Below, one piece after another: positions 8,509-15,716 of a stretch of 64,000 nucleotides of DNA. The DNA lies in NCBI GenBank assembly GCA_963843835.1, contig CAWJMD010000008.1, positions 124,001 through 188,000 on the forward strand. The letters run 5' to 3'. This DNA comes from CAWJMD01 sp963843835. Lineage in GTDB: Bacteria; Actinomycetota; Actinomycetes; Actinomycetales; CAWJMD01. The notes under the pieces were generated by a model that saw only the letters and a list, made by a program, of their open reading frames with translations, was not told the DNA's origin and did not search any database. The translations under genes were made by a program, and so were the position numbers. Each line of letters begins with the position of its first letter. Within the stretch, counting starts at the first letter, position 1.

Positions 8509-9000
8509 TCACTCCACTGCGAGGTCGCGGCGCAGCTTGGCGACGTGCCCCGTGGCCTTGACGTTGTACCCCGCGTGCTCGACCTTGCCGTCCGTCCCGA
8601 CGACCACGGTCGAGCGGATGGTGCCCGTCACGACCTTGCCGTAGCTCGTCTTCTCGCCCCAGGCGCCGTAGGCGTTCAGCACCGAGCGGTCCACGTCGCT
8701 GGCGAGCGGGAAGGTCAGGCCCTCCTTCTCGACGAAGCGGACGAGGGCGTCGACGGGGTCGGGGCTGATCCCGACCACCGTGTAGCCCGCGGCCTGGAGC
8801 GAAGCGAGGCTGTCCCGGAAGTCGCAGGCCTGCGTCGTGCACCCCGGCGTCATCGCCGCAGGGTAGAAGTACACGATCACGCGGCTGTCGCTGTGGTCGG
8901 AGAGCGTGAAGTCGGTGCCGTCAGCGGTCGGCAGCGTGAAGTCGGGTGCGGTGTCGCCGACGGCCAGGCGACCGGGCGCGGTCTCGGTGGATGGGGTCAT
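8509..9000 (-). CDS. bcp: Thioredoxin-dependent peroxiredoxin (BCP/PrxQ)
   Basis: Thiol peroxidase reducing H2O2 and organic hydroperoxides, cytosolic. 163 residues with the AhpC/TSA fold; peroxidatic Cys54 and resolving Cys59 are in TPGCTTQAC, the CX4C pattern of the PrxQ alpha subgroup. ATG at 9000 is favoured over upstream codons because the minus-strand TAATCT lies seven bases before it. Divergent from the cbiM-type transporter gene; 99 bp separate the starts. Confidence 0.95.
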   Translation of the reverse strand: MTPSTETAPGRLAVGDTAPDFTLPTADGTDFTLSDHSDSRVIVYFYPAAMTPGCTTQACDFRDSLASLQAAGYTVVGISPDPVDALVRFVEKEGLTFPLASDVDRSVLNAYGAWGEKTSYGKVVTGTIRSTVVVGTDGKVEHAGYNVKATGHVAKLRRDLAVE

Positions 9001-9007
9001 GGACGCG

Positions 9008-9013
9008 AGATTA
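9008..9013 (-). promoter_or_regulatory. -10 element of bcp (leaderless)
   Basis: Minus-strand TAATCT, seven bases, then ATG at 9000. Confidence 0.5.
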
Positions 9014-9064
9014 CGGGGTACCGGCGGCTGCTCCGCGGGTGGTGCGACACCGCCGCGTCCGCTC

Positions 9065-9081
9065 TTGCGAACGTGTCGCAA
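9065..9081 (+). promoter_or_regulatory. Nur-box-like palindrome upstream of the metal transporter
   Basis: TTGCGA, five bases, TCGCAA is a perfect inverted repeat ending 18 bp before GTG 9100. The Nur (nickel-uptake regulator) box of Streptomyces is tTGCaa-N5-ttGCAA; spacing and outer half-site bases match. A weak -10-like GAGACT (9088-9093) lies between box and start, so a bound repressor would cover the promoter. Assignment to Nur is inference. Confidence 0.5.
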
Positions 9082-9099
9082 CAACGCGAGACTGACGCG

Positions 9100-10128
9100 G
9101 TGCACGTTCCCGACGGGTTCCTCGACGTCCCGACCTCGGTCGCGACGGGCGTCGTGGCCGCGACCGCCATCGGACTGGCGCTGCGACGCAGCGACTCAGA
9201 GCTGCGCGAGTCGGGAGCCCCGCTCGCGGGGCTGACCGCGGTCTTCGTGTTCGCGGTGCAGATGGTGAACTTCCCGGTCGGGGTGGGCACGAGCGGGCAC
9301 CTGCTGGGCGGGGTGCTCGCGGCGGTGCTCGTCGGGCCGTGGACCGCGGTGCTGTGCCTGTCCGTCGTGTTCGTGGTGCAGGCGCTGGTCTTCGCCGACG
9401 GCGGGCTCACCGCACTCGGGACGAACATCACCCTTCTGGCAGTTGTCACGGTCCTGGTCGGCTACGCCGTCACTCGGGTCGCTCTGGCCCTCCTGCCGAG
9501 GCGTCCCGCCAGTGTCGTCCCGGCAAGCGCCGTCGGCGCCTTCCTGTCGCTGCCCGCGGCGGCGGGGGTCTTCGTCGTGCTCTACGCCGTCGGCGGGGCC
9601 GTCGAGATCCCGCTGGCCACCCTGACCGCCGCCATGCTCGGCTGGCACGTGCTCATCGGCGTCGGGGAGGCCGTGATCACCGCAGCCGTCGTCGGGGCGC
9701 TGGTGGCGACACGCCCCGACCTGGTCCACGCCGCGCGCGGTCTCACTCCGCGTCTCGTTCTCGTCGACGCGACCGGCCGGGAGGTCGAGGCCACCGACCA
9801 CGGTGCCGGGCCGTCGCCCGCCGGGACGCGTGGGCGCCGCGGACCACTGACGGCGCTCGCCGCCGTCAGCGTCGTGGTGGCCGGGATGCTCTCGGTCGTG
9901 GCCTCCACGAGCCCGGACGGTCTCGAGTCGGTGGCCACCCAGCTCGGTTTCGGCTCGACCGCGCTCGCCTCCGCCACGGCGGCCTCACCCCTGTCCGGGT
10001 ACACGGTGGCAGGCATCGACGGTGCCGCGCTGGGCACCGGACTGGCCGGGGTGGTCGGGCTCCTGCTCACAGGCCTCGCCGCGGTGGCGGTCCTCCGCCT
10101 GGCGCGCCGCCGTCGCGCCGAGGTCTGA
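9100..10128 (+). CDS. cbiM: ECF transporter S component CbiM/NikM with fused PDGLE (CbiN-like) domain
   Basis: Substrate-binding membrane subunit of a cobalt/nickel ECF importer, 342 residues. It begins M-H-V-P-D-G-F-L; in CbiM/NikM proteins the N-terminal amine and His2 are metal ligands, so GTG 9100 must be the start. A further conserved His lies in TSGHLLGG. Six to seven hydrophobic helices fill residues 10-215. The C-terminal third has a TM helix, the SPDGLESVA motif of the PDGLE/CbiN partner, a loop and a last TM helix, so the CbiN role is fused in. First gene of the cbiM-Q-O operon. The upstream Nur-like box suggests nickel rather than cobalt. Confidence 0.9.
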   Translation: MHVPDGFLDVPTSVATGVVAATAIGLALRRSDSELRESGAPLAGLTAVFVFAVQMVNFPVGVGTSGHLLGGVLAAVLVGPWTAVLCLSVVFVVQALVFADGGLTALGTNITLLAVVTVLVGYAVTRVALALLPRRPASVVPASAVGAFLSLPAAAGVFVVLYAVGGAVEIPLATLTAAMLGWHVLIGVGEAVITAAVVGALVATRPDLVHAARGLTPRLVLVDATGREVEATDHGAGPSPAGTRGRRGPLTALAAVSVVVAGMLSVVASTSPDGLESVATQLGFGSTALASATAASPLSGYTVAGIDGAALGTGLAGVVGLLLTGLAAVAVLRLARRRRAEV

Positions 10129-10138
10129 GGGTCTACGC

Positions 10139-10897
10139 GTGGGCACCGCGCACGAGGGCCTGTACGTGGACCGCGACACGATCGTCCACCGCCTGCCCGC
10201 GCACCCGAAGGTGGTGGCGGCCATCGCGTTCGTCGTGGTCGTGGTAGCCACCCCTCAGGGTCGGTGGGCGGCGTACGCCGGGTACCTGGCCCTGATCCTG
10301 GGCGTGCTCGCCCTGGCGCGGGTGCCGGCCCCGGTCGTGCTGCGCCGGATGGTGGTCGAGCTGCCGTTCGTCGCGTTCTCCCTGCTGCTGCCGGTGGTGG
10401 CCGCCGGCCCACGCGTCGACGTGATGGGCGTGTCACTGTCGTCCGCCGGGATCGTGGGCGGAGCCACGCTGCTGCTGAAGGCGACCCTCGGCGTCGTCAC
10501 CGGCATCACCCTCGCGGCCACCACCTCGGCCCGCGATCTCCTGGCAGGCCTCGACCGACTACGGGTACCGCGTCAGCTGGTCTCGATCGCAGGCTTCATG
10601 GTGCGGTACGCGACCGTGGTGACCGGCGACCTCCAGAGGATGCGGATCGCCCGCGCTGCAAGGGGCTTCACCGGTGGACAGATCGGCCACCTGAGGATCG
10701 AGGCCGCCGGGGTCGGTTCGCTGTTCGTCCGCAGCTACGAGCGCGGGGAGCGGGTGCACCGCTCCATGCTCTCCCGCGGCTACACCGGGAGGATGCCTGT
10801 GCTGGCGGGGCGGTCGGCCGGTCCCGTCCAGTGGGTGGCCTGTGCCGCGCTGCCCGCAGCGGCTGCGGCAGTGGCGATCTCGGCGATGGCGACATGA
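10139..10897 (+). CDS. cbiQ: ECF transporter T component CbiQ
   Basis: Energy-coupling transmembrane protein linking the ATPase to the CbiM subunit; 252 residues. Several TM helices in the first half (about residues 27-50, 55-70, 80-95, 103-125), then the cytoplasmic coupling region with conserved R-M-R-I-A-R-A-A-R-G and SMLSRGYTGRMP, the Ala-Arg-Gly-type signatures of EcfT proteins. GTG 10139 begins 10 bp after the cbiM stop, and the gene ends by overlapping the cbiO ATG (ATGA). Confidence 0.9.
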   Translation: MGTAHEGLYVDRDTIVHRLPAHPKVVAAIAFVVVVVATPQGRWAAYAGYLALILGVLALARVPAPVVLRRMVVELPFVAFSLLLPVVAAGPRVDVMGVSLSSAGIVGGATLLLKATLGVVTGITLAATTSARDLLAGLDRLRVPRQLVSIAGFMVRYATVVTGDLQRMRIARAARGFTGGQIGHLRIEAAGVGSLFVRSYERGERVHRSMLSRGYTGRMPVLAGRSAGPVQWVACAALPAAAAAVAISAMAT

Positions 10898-11715
10898 GCG
10901 ACCGGACGCCGCGGGATGGTGGGCCCGTGGCTCGTGTGGAGCAGCTGACCTTCGCGTACCCCGACGGGCGGCAGGTGCTGTTCGGCGTCGACCTGGAGCT
11001 GCGCGCGGGGGAGCGGGTCGCCCTGCTCGGACCGAACGGGGCGGGGAAGACGACGCTGGTGCTGCACCTCAACGGCATCCTCGGACCGGGCACGGGCGGG
11101 TACGGCTCGGGTGCCGTGACCATCGACGGCCTGCCGGTGGCCAGAGAGCACCTGCCCGAGGTACGTCGGCGCGTGGGCCTGGTGTTCCAGGACCCCGACG
11201 ACCAGCTGTTCATGCCCACGGTCGCCGACGACGTCGGGTTCGGCCCGGCGAACCTCGGTGTGCACGGCGCCGAGCTCGGCGCACGCGTCGACCAGGCCCT
11301 GGCCCTGGTCGGCATGCAGCACGTGGCGGACCGCCCGCCCCACCACCTGTCGTTCGGTCAGCGCCGACGGGTCGCGCTCGCCACGGTGCTGGTGTCCGAC
11401 CCCCGGCTGCTGGTGCTCGACGAGCCGTCCAGCAACCTCGACCCGGCCAGCCGTCGCGAGCTGGCCGACATCCTGACCGGTCTCGACACGACCCTGCTGA
11501 TGGTCACCCACGACCTCCCCTACGCGCTGCAGCTGTGCCCGAGGGCCGTCCTCCTCGACGAGGGCAGGGTCGTGGCCGACGGTCCCACGCGCGAGCTGCT
11601 CAGCGACGCGGAGCTGATGCGGGCGCACAGGCTGGAGCTCCCGTACGGCTTCGACCCGCTGTCGGTGCCGGGCGCCGACGGGTTCGAGGGGGCAGCGCCG
11701 GAGCGGTCACGATAG
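10894..11715 (+). CDS. cbiO: ECF transporter ATPase CbiO
   Basis: ABC ATPase of the metal importer, 273 residues. Walker A is GPNGAGKTT, the Q-loop VFQDPDDQLF is typical of ECF ATPases, the signature is LSFGQRRR (F instead of G, common in actinobacterial CbiO), Walker B is LLVLDEPSSNLD and the switch histidine is in VTHDLPYA. Only one ATPase gene is present, so it should act as a homodimer. The start overlaps the cbiQ stop. Confidence 0.93.
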   Translation: MSDRTPRDGGPVARVEQLTFAYPDGRQVLFGVDLELRAGERVALLGPNGAGKTTLVLHLNGILGPGTGGYGSGAVTIDGLPVAREHLPEVRRRVGLVFQDPDDQLFMPTVADDVGFGPANLGVHGAELGARVDQALALVGMQHVADRPPHHLSFGQRRRVALATVLVSDPRLLVLDEPSSNLDPASRRELADILTGLDTTLLMVTHDLPYALQLCPRAVLLDEGRVVADGPTRELLSDAELMRAHRLELPYGFDPLSVPGADGFEGAAPERSR

Positions 11716-11718
11716 TTT
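11713..11718 (+). promoter_or_regulatory. -10 element of the DUF3618 gene
   Basis: TAGTTT overlaps the end of cbiO and lies 29 bp before ATG 11748. Unlike most units here, this one has a leader with a GGAGGAG ribosome-binding site. Confidence 0.4.
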
Positions 11719-11747
11719 CGTCCCTCGGCACCCGACGGAGGAGACAC

Positions 11748-12062
11748 ATGAGTGGCGACCAGGACACCCAGGGCACCGCGCCGGTCCCTTCCGCGTCCGC
11801 CGACGCGTTGCAGGCCGAGATCACCGCTCGGCAGGAGCGTCTCGCGGCGACGGTCGACGAGCTCGCCGCACGCGTGCACCCCAAGGAGGTCCTGCGGCGA
11901 GGTGCGGCCGACGGCAAGGAGAAGGCCGCCGACGCGCAGGCGAAGGTGCGCGAGGTGCTGACCGACGAGAAGGGCAACCCGCGGATCGAGCGGATCGCCG
12001 CCGTGAGCGCGGCTGCCGCGGCCATCGTCGGTGCGCTGATCTGGCGGCGGTCGCGGGGCTGA
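11748..12062 (+). CDS. DUF3618 membrane-associated protein
   Basis: 104-residue actinobacterial protein. A disordered acidic N-terminus is followed by the DUF3618 core, which begins ITARQERLAATVDELAARVHPKEVL, an amphipathic stretch, and a single C-terminal TM helix (AAVSAAAAAIVGALIW) ending in basic RRSRG. Probably a tail-anchored inner-membrane protein with a cytoplasmic coiled region. Function unknown. The strong GGAGGAG site seven bases upstream fixes ATG 11748. In many actinobacteria DUF3618, a GroES-like gene and bcp lie close together, as here. Confidence 0.8.
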   Translation: MSGDQDTQGTAPVPSASADALQAEITARQERLAATVDELAARVHPKEVLRRGAADGKEKAADAQAKVREVLTDEKGNPRIERIAAVSAAAAAIVGALIWRRSRG

Positions 12063-12089
12063 CCGCCGAGGTGGACCGCCTCCTGCCGG

Positions 12090-12095
12090 TACGGT
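12090..12095 (+). promoter_or_regulatory. -10 element of groES-like gene (leaderless)
   Basis: TACGGT ends six bases before GTG 12102. Confidence 0.5.
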
Positions 12096-12101
12096 CCTGA
12101 C

Positions 12102-12440
12102 GTGACGTCACGAGGTCAGACCGCGGGGAGCCTGCCGATCCGGATGCTCCACGACCGGGTCCTCGTGTCGACGGCCGAGGAGTCCGGCGAGCGGCGCTCG
12201 AGCGCCGGCATCGTGATCCCCGCCACCGCGTCGGTGGGGAAGCGGATGGCCTGGGGCGCCGTGGTCGCCACGGGACAGCACGTCCGGCAGGTGAAGATCG
12301 GGGACCGGGTCCTCTTCGACCCCGAGGACCGGGGCGAGGTGGAGATGTCCGGGTCCGCCTACGTCCTCCTGCGTGAGCGCGACCTGCACGCGGTCGCCGA
12401 CCCGCCAGGTGAGTCCGAGCAGACGGGCCTGTACCTCTGA
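12102..12440 (+). CDS. Orphan GroES-family co-chaperonin
   Basis: GroES/Cpn10 fold protein of 112 residues. MLHDRVLVS and GDRVLFDPEDRGEVEM-like blocks align with Cpn10, and the mobile loop retains the hydrophobic anchor IVIP in SSAGIVIP, so GroEL binding is plausible. It is longer at both ends than ordinary GroES (about 97 residues) and has no adjacent groEL, so it is probably a second, specialised GroES paralogue rather than the housekeeping one. Start GTG 12102 is chosen from the TACGGT element. A cytochrome P450 gene follows closely. Confidence 0.82.
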   Translation: MTSRGQTAGSLPIRMLHDRVLVSTAEESGERRSSAGIVIPATASVGKRMAWGAVVATGQHVRQVKIGDRVLFDPEDRGEVEMSGSAYVLLRERDLHAVADPPGESEQTGLYL

Positions 12441-12508
12441 GCACCGGCGGGGACCGACGGAACGCCCGCTACACGCCTCTGGAGGCGGACGGTCCGCTCC
12501 CCGCGGAC

Positions 12509-13804
12509 ATGATGCGGGCAGTGCCGGCGATCCGGCGGGACCCGGTCGCCTACCTCGCACGGACGGTCGAGCGCTACGGCGACATGGTGGCCTTCCCGCT
12601 GCCGCGCAACGCTGTGCTGCTCGTCAACCGGCCCGCCTCCGCGTGGCAGGTGCTCGCGGCGGGGGAGCGCGGCTGGTCGAAGCGCACGCCCCAGTACGGG
12701 GCGCTCGCGGCCGTGACCGGCAGCGGGCTGCTCACCAGCGACGGCCCGGCGTGGCGCGAGCGCCGCAGGATGTCGCAGCCCGCCTACGGCCGCGGCTGTC
12801 TCGACGCGGTCGCGACCGCCTCGGTGCGAGCGGGGCGCTCGGTGGCCGAGCAGGCACCCGCCGGCGGTGGCGTGGTCGACGTCGAGAAGGCTCTGCTCGG
12901 CGCCACCCTCGACGTGGTCGCCGAGGCCCTGTTCGGCAGCACGGCGGTCGACGACGGCCGACGCCTGGTGCGTGCTGTGCTGGACGCCCTCGACGTGGTC
13001 GTGGCCCGAGTCCGCACACCGGTCCCCGTCCCGCGCTGGGCCCCGACCCCGGGCAACCTGCGGACCCGGCGAGCGGTCCAGGCCCTGGACGAGACCTGCG
13101 CCGCGCTCGTGGCAGGGCGCCGCAGAGCGGTCGCCCGGGGCGCCCCTGCCGGGGAGGACCTGCTCGGGGTGCTGCTCGCGGCGGTCGACGACGGGGCGCT
13201 GAGCCCGACCGGCCTGCGGGACGAGCTCGTGACCACGGTCATCGCCGGGCACGAGACGGTCGCCACCTCGCTGGCCTGGACCCTGGACATGCTGGCCCGC
13301 CATCGGGACGTCCAGGCGTCGGTGCAGGCCGAGGTCGACGCCGTCCCCGCCCTGGGATGGGACGCGCTGGCCCGGCTGCCCCTGACACGTGCCGTGGTCG
13401 ACGAGGTCCTGCGCATCTACCCGCCCGCCTGGGTCATCACCCGGCGCGCGACCGACGACCACGACCTCGACGGCCTCGCGGTGCCGGCCGGCACGCTCGT
13501 CATCATCAGCCCCTGGCTCCTGCACCGTGGGGAGGCGTTCAGCGACCCGGAGCGGTTCGACCCGGGACGCTTCGCCCCGGGCGCACCGACGCCACCGCGC
13601 GGCACCTACCTTCCGTTCGGGGGCGGGCCGCGGCTGTGCATCGGACGGGAGGTCGCCCTCGCCGAGTCGGTGCTGCTGCTCGCCTCGTTGCTGCGCAGCC
13701 ACCGCGTCGACGAGGTCCGTCCGGGCTCGCCCCCCACCCCGACGAACGCCCTGGTGACGCTGCGCCCCGCCGGTGGGCTGCCGCTCGTCCTGAGCCCCCG
13801 CTGA
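12509..13804 (+). CDS. Cytochrome P450
   Basis: Haem-thiolate mono-oxygenase of at least 431 residues, soluble. I-helix AGHETV (oxygen activation), K-helix E-x-x-R in DEVLRIYPP, the PERFDPGRF meander and the haem loop FGGGPRLCIG with the ligand cysteine are all intact. The spacing is closer to class-E/CYP102-like bacterial P450s than to CYP107-type ones; the substrate cannot be inferred, and no ferredoxin or reductase gene is adjacent. The reading frame stays open upstream to a CTG at 12437 overlapping the groES stop, and that stretch looks coding, so translation may start there; ATG 12509 is the first standard codon. Confidence 0.92.
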   Translation: MMRAVPAIRRDPVAYLARTVERYGDMVAFPLPRNAVLLVNRPASAWQVLAAGERGWSKRTPQYGALAAVTGSGLLTSDGPAWRERRRMSQPAYGRGCLDAVATASVRAGRSVAEQAPAGGGVVDVEKALLGATLDVVAEALFGSTAVDDGRRLVRAVLDALDVVVARVRTPVPVPRWAPTPGNLRTRRAVQALDETCAALVAGRRRAVARGAPAGEDLLGVLLAAVDDGALSPTGLRDELVTTVIAGHETVATSLAWTLDMLARHRDVQASVQAEVDAVPALGWDALARLPLTRAVVDEVLRIYPPAWVITRRATDDHDLDGLAVPAGTLVIISPWLLHRGEAFSDPERFDPGRFAPGAPTPPRGTYLPFGGGPRLCIGREVALAESVLLLASLLRSHRVDEVRPGSPPTPTNALVTLRPAGGLPLVLSPR

Positions 13805-13861
13805 CGCGAGCCGTGCCGCCCGGGCCCACCGGCCGATATCCGATTTCACCCGATCGTCCCC

Positions 13862-13867
13862 TAAGGT
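13862..13867 (+). promoter_or_regulatory. Possible -10 element of the Ser/Pro-rich protein gene
   Basis: TAAGGT about 40 bp before ATG 13908, followed by a GGGGGG tract that may aid ribosome binding. Confidence 0.3.
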
Positions 13868-13907
13868 GGCCCGGACGTTCGGGGGGACCTCCACCGATAG
13901 GACGGCG

Positions 13908-14447
13908 ATGGTCAGCACCACCAGGGGGCAGCGGCGCCGCGTGCCGCAGTCCCCGCGCAGGGAAGCCCGCGTGCGCCGCAGCACGTGGAGCCGGTCGGCG
14001 GTCGTGCTCACGGTCGCCGGCGCCGCCACGCTCGTGGCGGGAGTCGTGTCGCTGCAGGCGCTCGGTGCAGCCGACGCCGGCGGACCCGGACCACGATCCG
14101 ACCCCCGGGCGGCGCAGGTCACCGTGATCGAGCCGTCGATCAGCGCCACGTCGTCCGCGGCGACAGGGCCGGCCCCCGGGGTCACCACAGCGGAGGGGAC
14201 GGAACCGCCCGCGACCTCGTCGACGACCACCAGCTCGGCCGCCGCGCCGACCTCGTCCTCCGCGCCCGCCCCGACGTCGTCGGTGGCGCCCGTGGCGCCC
14301 ATCGTGCCCCCGCCCGTCGGCCGGCCGACGTCCGCGCCCCCGAGCTCGGGGTCCCCGCCCTCGGGGTCCCCGACCTCCAAGCCGCCGTCCTCGCCCCCGC
14401 CGTCGGGAGGTCCGATCCTCTGCATCCCGGCCGTGATGGCCTGCTGA
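13908..14447 (+). CDS. Exported Ser/Thr/Pro-rich protein of unknown function
   Basis: 179 residues. A basic N-terminal tail is followed by one hydrophobic helix (SAVVLTVAGAATLVAGVVSL), then about 100 residues of Thr/Ser/Ala/Pro-rich, presumably disordered and possibly glycosylated linker, with tandem Ser-Pro repeats, and a short tail with two cysteines (ILCIPAVMAC). No catalytic domain is seen. Likely a membrane-anchored surface protein or wall-spanning stalk. GTG 13866 is an alternative start in the same frame; ATG 13908 gives a better signal anchor. Monocistronic. Confidence 0.6.
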   Translation: MVSTTRGQRRRVPQSPRREARVRRSTWSRSAVVLTVAGAATLVAGVVSLQALGAADAGGPGPRSDPRAAQVTVIEPSISATSSAATGPAPGVTTAEGTEPPATSSTTTSSAAAPTSSSAPAPTSSVAPVAPIVPPPVGRPTSAPPSSGSPPSGSPTSKPPSSPPPSGGPILCIPAVMAC

Positions 14448-14505
14448 TGGCCTGTGGCCTCCGTCCACGACGCGGCCTGATCGGGGCTCGTCACCGGGAA
14501 CGACT

Positions 14506-14535
14506 CAGGGCGTCCACCCGGAGGTGAACGCCCTG
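14506..14535. terminator. Hairpin between Ser/Pro-rich gene and tRNA-Lys
   Basis: CAGGGCGT (14506-14513) pairs with ACGCCCTG (14528-14535), with inner CACC/GGTG pairing. It lies between convergent transcripts. Confidence 0.55.
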
Positions 14536-14543
14536 GTCAGAGG

Positions 14544-14619
<76 letters not shown>

Positions 14620-14680
14620 AACGACGGAGAACTCTAACAGCGCCTCGCCGGTGGGACGAAATCGTCGCGTTCCCGGGCGG

Positions 14681-15037
14681 TCAGGGCTGCGTCTGCTCCT
14701 CGTCACCCTCGTCGCCCTCGTCGCCCTCGTCGCCCTCGTCGTCCTCGCCGGTCCCGTCGCCGAGGTCCTTGCCCACCGAGCCCAGGTCCCCGTCGCCCTC
14801 GGCGACCCACCAGGAGTCGGCGGGTACGCCCTCGTTCTCCAGGATCTCCTCGGACGCCGGTCCCTCGGGGCTGGTCAGGTCGACGATCAACGAGAGCGGC
14901 ACGTGCTCCGAGAGCAGCCCCATCACCTGACGGTCGTCGTCGTCGGCGGCGGCGCCCGCTGCGTCGGCCGCGGCGTCCTCGCCGTTGGACGTCTCCGGGT
15001 CCTGCGGACGCGTCTGGTCCGCTCCGTCGCTGCTCAT
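14681..15037 (-). CDS. Acidic protein with Gly-Asp-Glu repeat tail
   Basis: 118 residues, very acidic. The N-terminus is Asp/Ala-rich and disordered; the middle (about residues 35-85) is an ordered-looking block, VMGLLSEHVPLSLIVDL...WWVAEGDGD, found in short actinobacterial hypotheticals; the C-terminus is a D-E-G triplet repeated in tandem. The repeat is encoded by four near-identical 9-bp units (14702-14740). A GGAGGA site fixes ATG 15037; an in-frame start at 15106 is less likely. Function unknown. Confidence 0.7.
   Translation of the reverse strand: MSSDGADQTRPQDPETSNGEDAAADAAGAAADDDDRQVMGLLSEHVPLSLIVDLTSPEGPASEEILENEGVPADSWWVAEGDGDLGSVGKDLGDGTGEDDEGDEGDEGDEGDEEQTQP
14702..14740. repeat. 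9-bp tandem repeat inside an acidic ORF
   Basis: GTCGCCCTC-type units repeated about four times head to tail, adding Asp-Glu-Gly triplets in the minus-strand protein; a candidate length-variable site. Confidence 0.75.
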
Positions 15038-15111
15038 GAGTCCTCCGATGTCCGGACAGCTCACCGTCCGGTGGTTCCCCGTTGCGGGTCGTTCTCGGCG
15101 GCACAATACGG

Positions 15112-15151
15112 CAGGCCCCCCGTCCGTGGGGGGACCACGGCGGGGGGCCTG
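15112..15151 (-). terminator. Terminator of the small secreted protein gene
   Basis: CAGGCCCCCC (15112-15121) pairs with GGGGGGCCTG (15142-15151), with an inner CCGTGG/CCACGG stem. It is about 60 bp past the stop of the upstream minus-strand gene. Confidence 0.65.
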
Positions 15152-15212
15152 GCGCCGTTGGCGGGTGAGACCGCGGGCGCCCCGACCGCATCGGGAGGTG
15201 CTGAGCGCTCAG

Positions 15213-15656
15213 TCAGAGGCGGATGGTCTTTGTCGCGCCACAGTCGAGAACGACCCGCTGGCTCGGCGCATCGGCCCACTCGCCGATGCAGGCCCGCATC
15301 TTGTACACGGCGTTCTCGGGCAGGTTGCCGAGGTTGTCCGAGTTGCTGGTGTTCTTGCCGGTCCGGACCCAGACGCGCTTCTTCTCGCCCGGCTTGCCGT
15401 CGGGCCAGTACTCGACGATGGCGCTGTGGCCGTCGGCGAGGTCGTCCGTGATCGAGATGCGGTCCGGGTCGTCCTCGTACAGCGCCCACGCGGCCGACAG
15501 GCCCACCCCGTCGGACGTGCAGTTGTTCGATCCGGCCTGGGTCACGGAGCAGTGGGCCGTGTACGACTCGGCCGCCGCCGGGCCGACACCCAGCGGACCC
15601 AGCAGGAGCATCGTCGTTGCGCCAGCGATACCCCAGACCCCACGGTTGTACTTCAT
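15213..15656 (-). CDS. Small secreted cysteine-containing protein of unknown function
   Basis: 147 residues with a cleavable signal peptide: basic start MKYNRG, hydrophobic core GIAGATTMLLLGPLGV, and a likely AAA-E cleavage. The mature part, about 118 residues, has four cysteines (AHCSV, NNCTS, RACIGE, LDCGA), consistent with two disulfides in an extracellular beta-rich domain. A GAAGGGGG site lies just before ATG 15656. No known domain is recognised. It has its own strong downstream hairpin, so it is monocistronic. Confidence 0.7.
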   Translation of the reverse strand: MKYNRGVWGIAGATTMLLLGPLGVGPAAAESYTAHCSVTQAGSNNCTSDGVGLSAAWALYEDDPDRISITDDLADGHSAIVEYWPDGKPGEKKRVWVRTGKNTSNSDNLGNLPENAVYKMRACIGEWADAPSQRVVLDCGATKTIRL

Positions 15657-15716
15657 GGCTTCCCCCTTCGTAGTGTGACAAGTGGGGGAAACGTAGCGGA
15701 TCAGGCGAAAGGGGCG

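Noticed and set aside
9000..9100. Cobalamin riboswitch upstream of the CbiM gene
   Set aside because: The gap is only 99 bp and lacks the B12-box; the palindrome fits a protein operator better.
12359..14494. A 711-residue minus-strand ORF opposite the P450
   Set aside because: No family motif, and the plus-strand P450 has intact haem and I-helix motifs.
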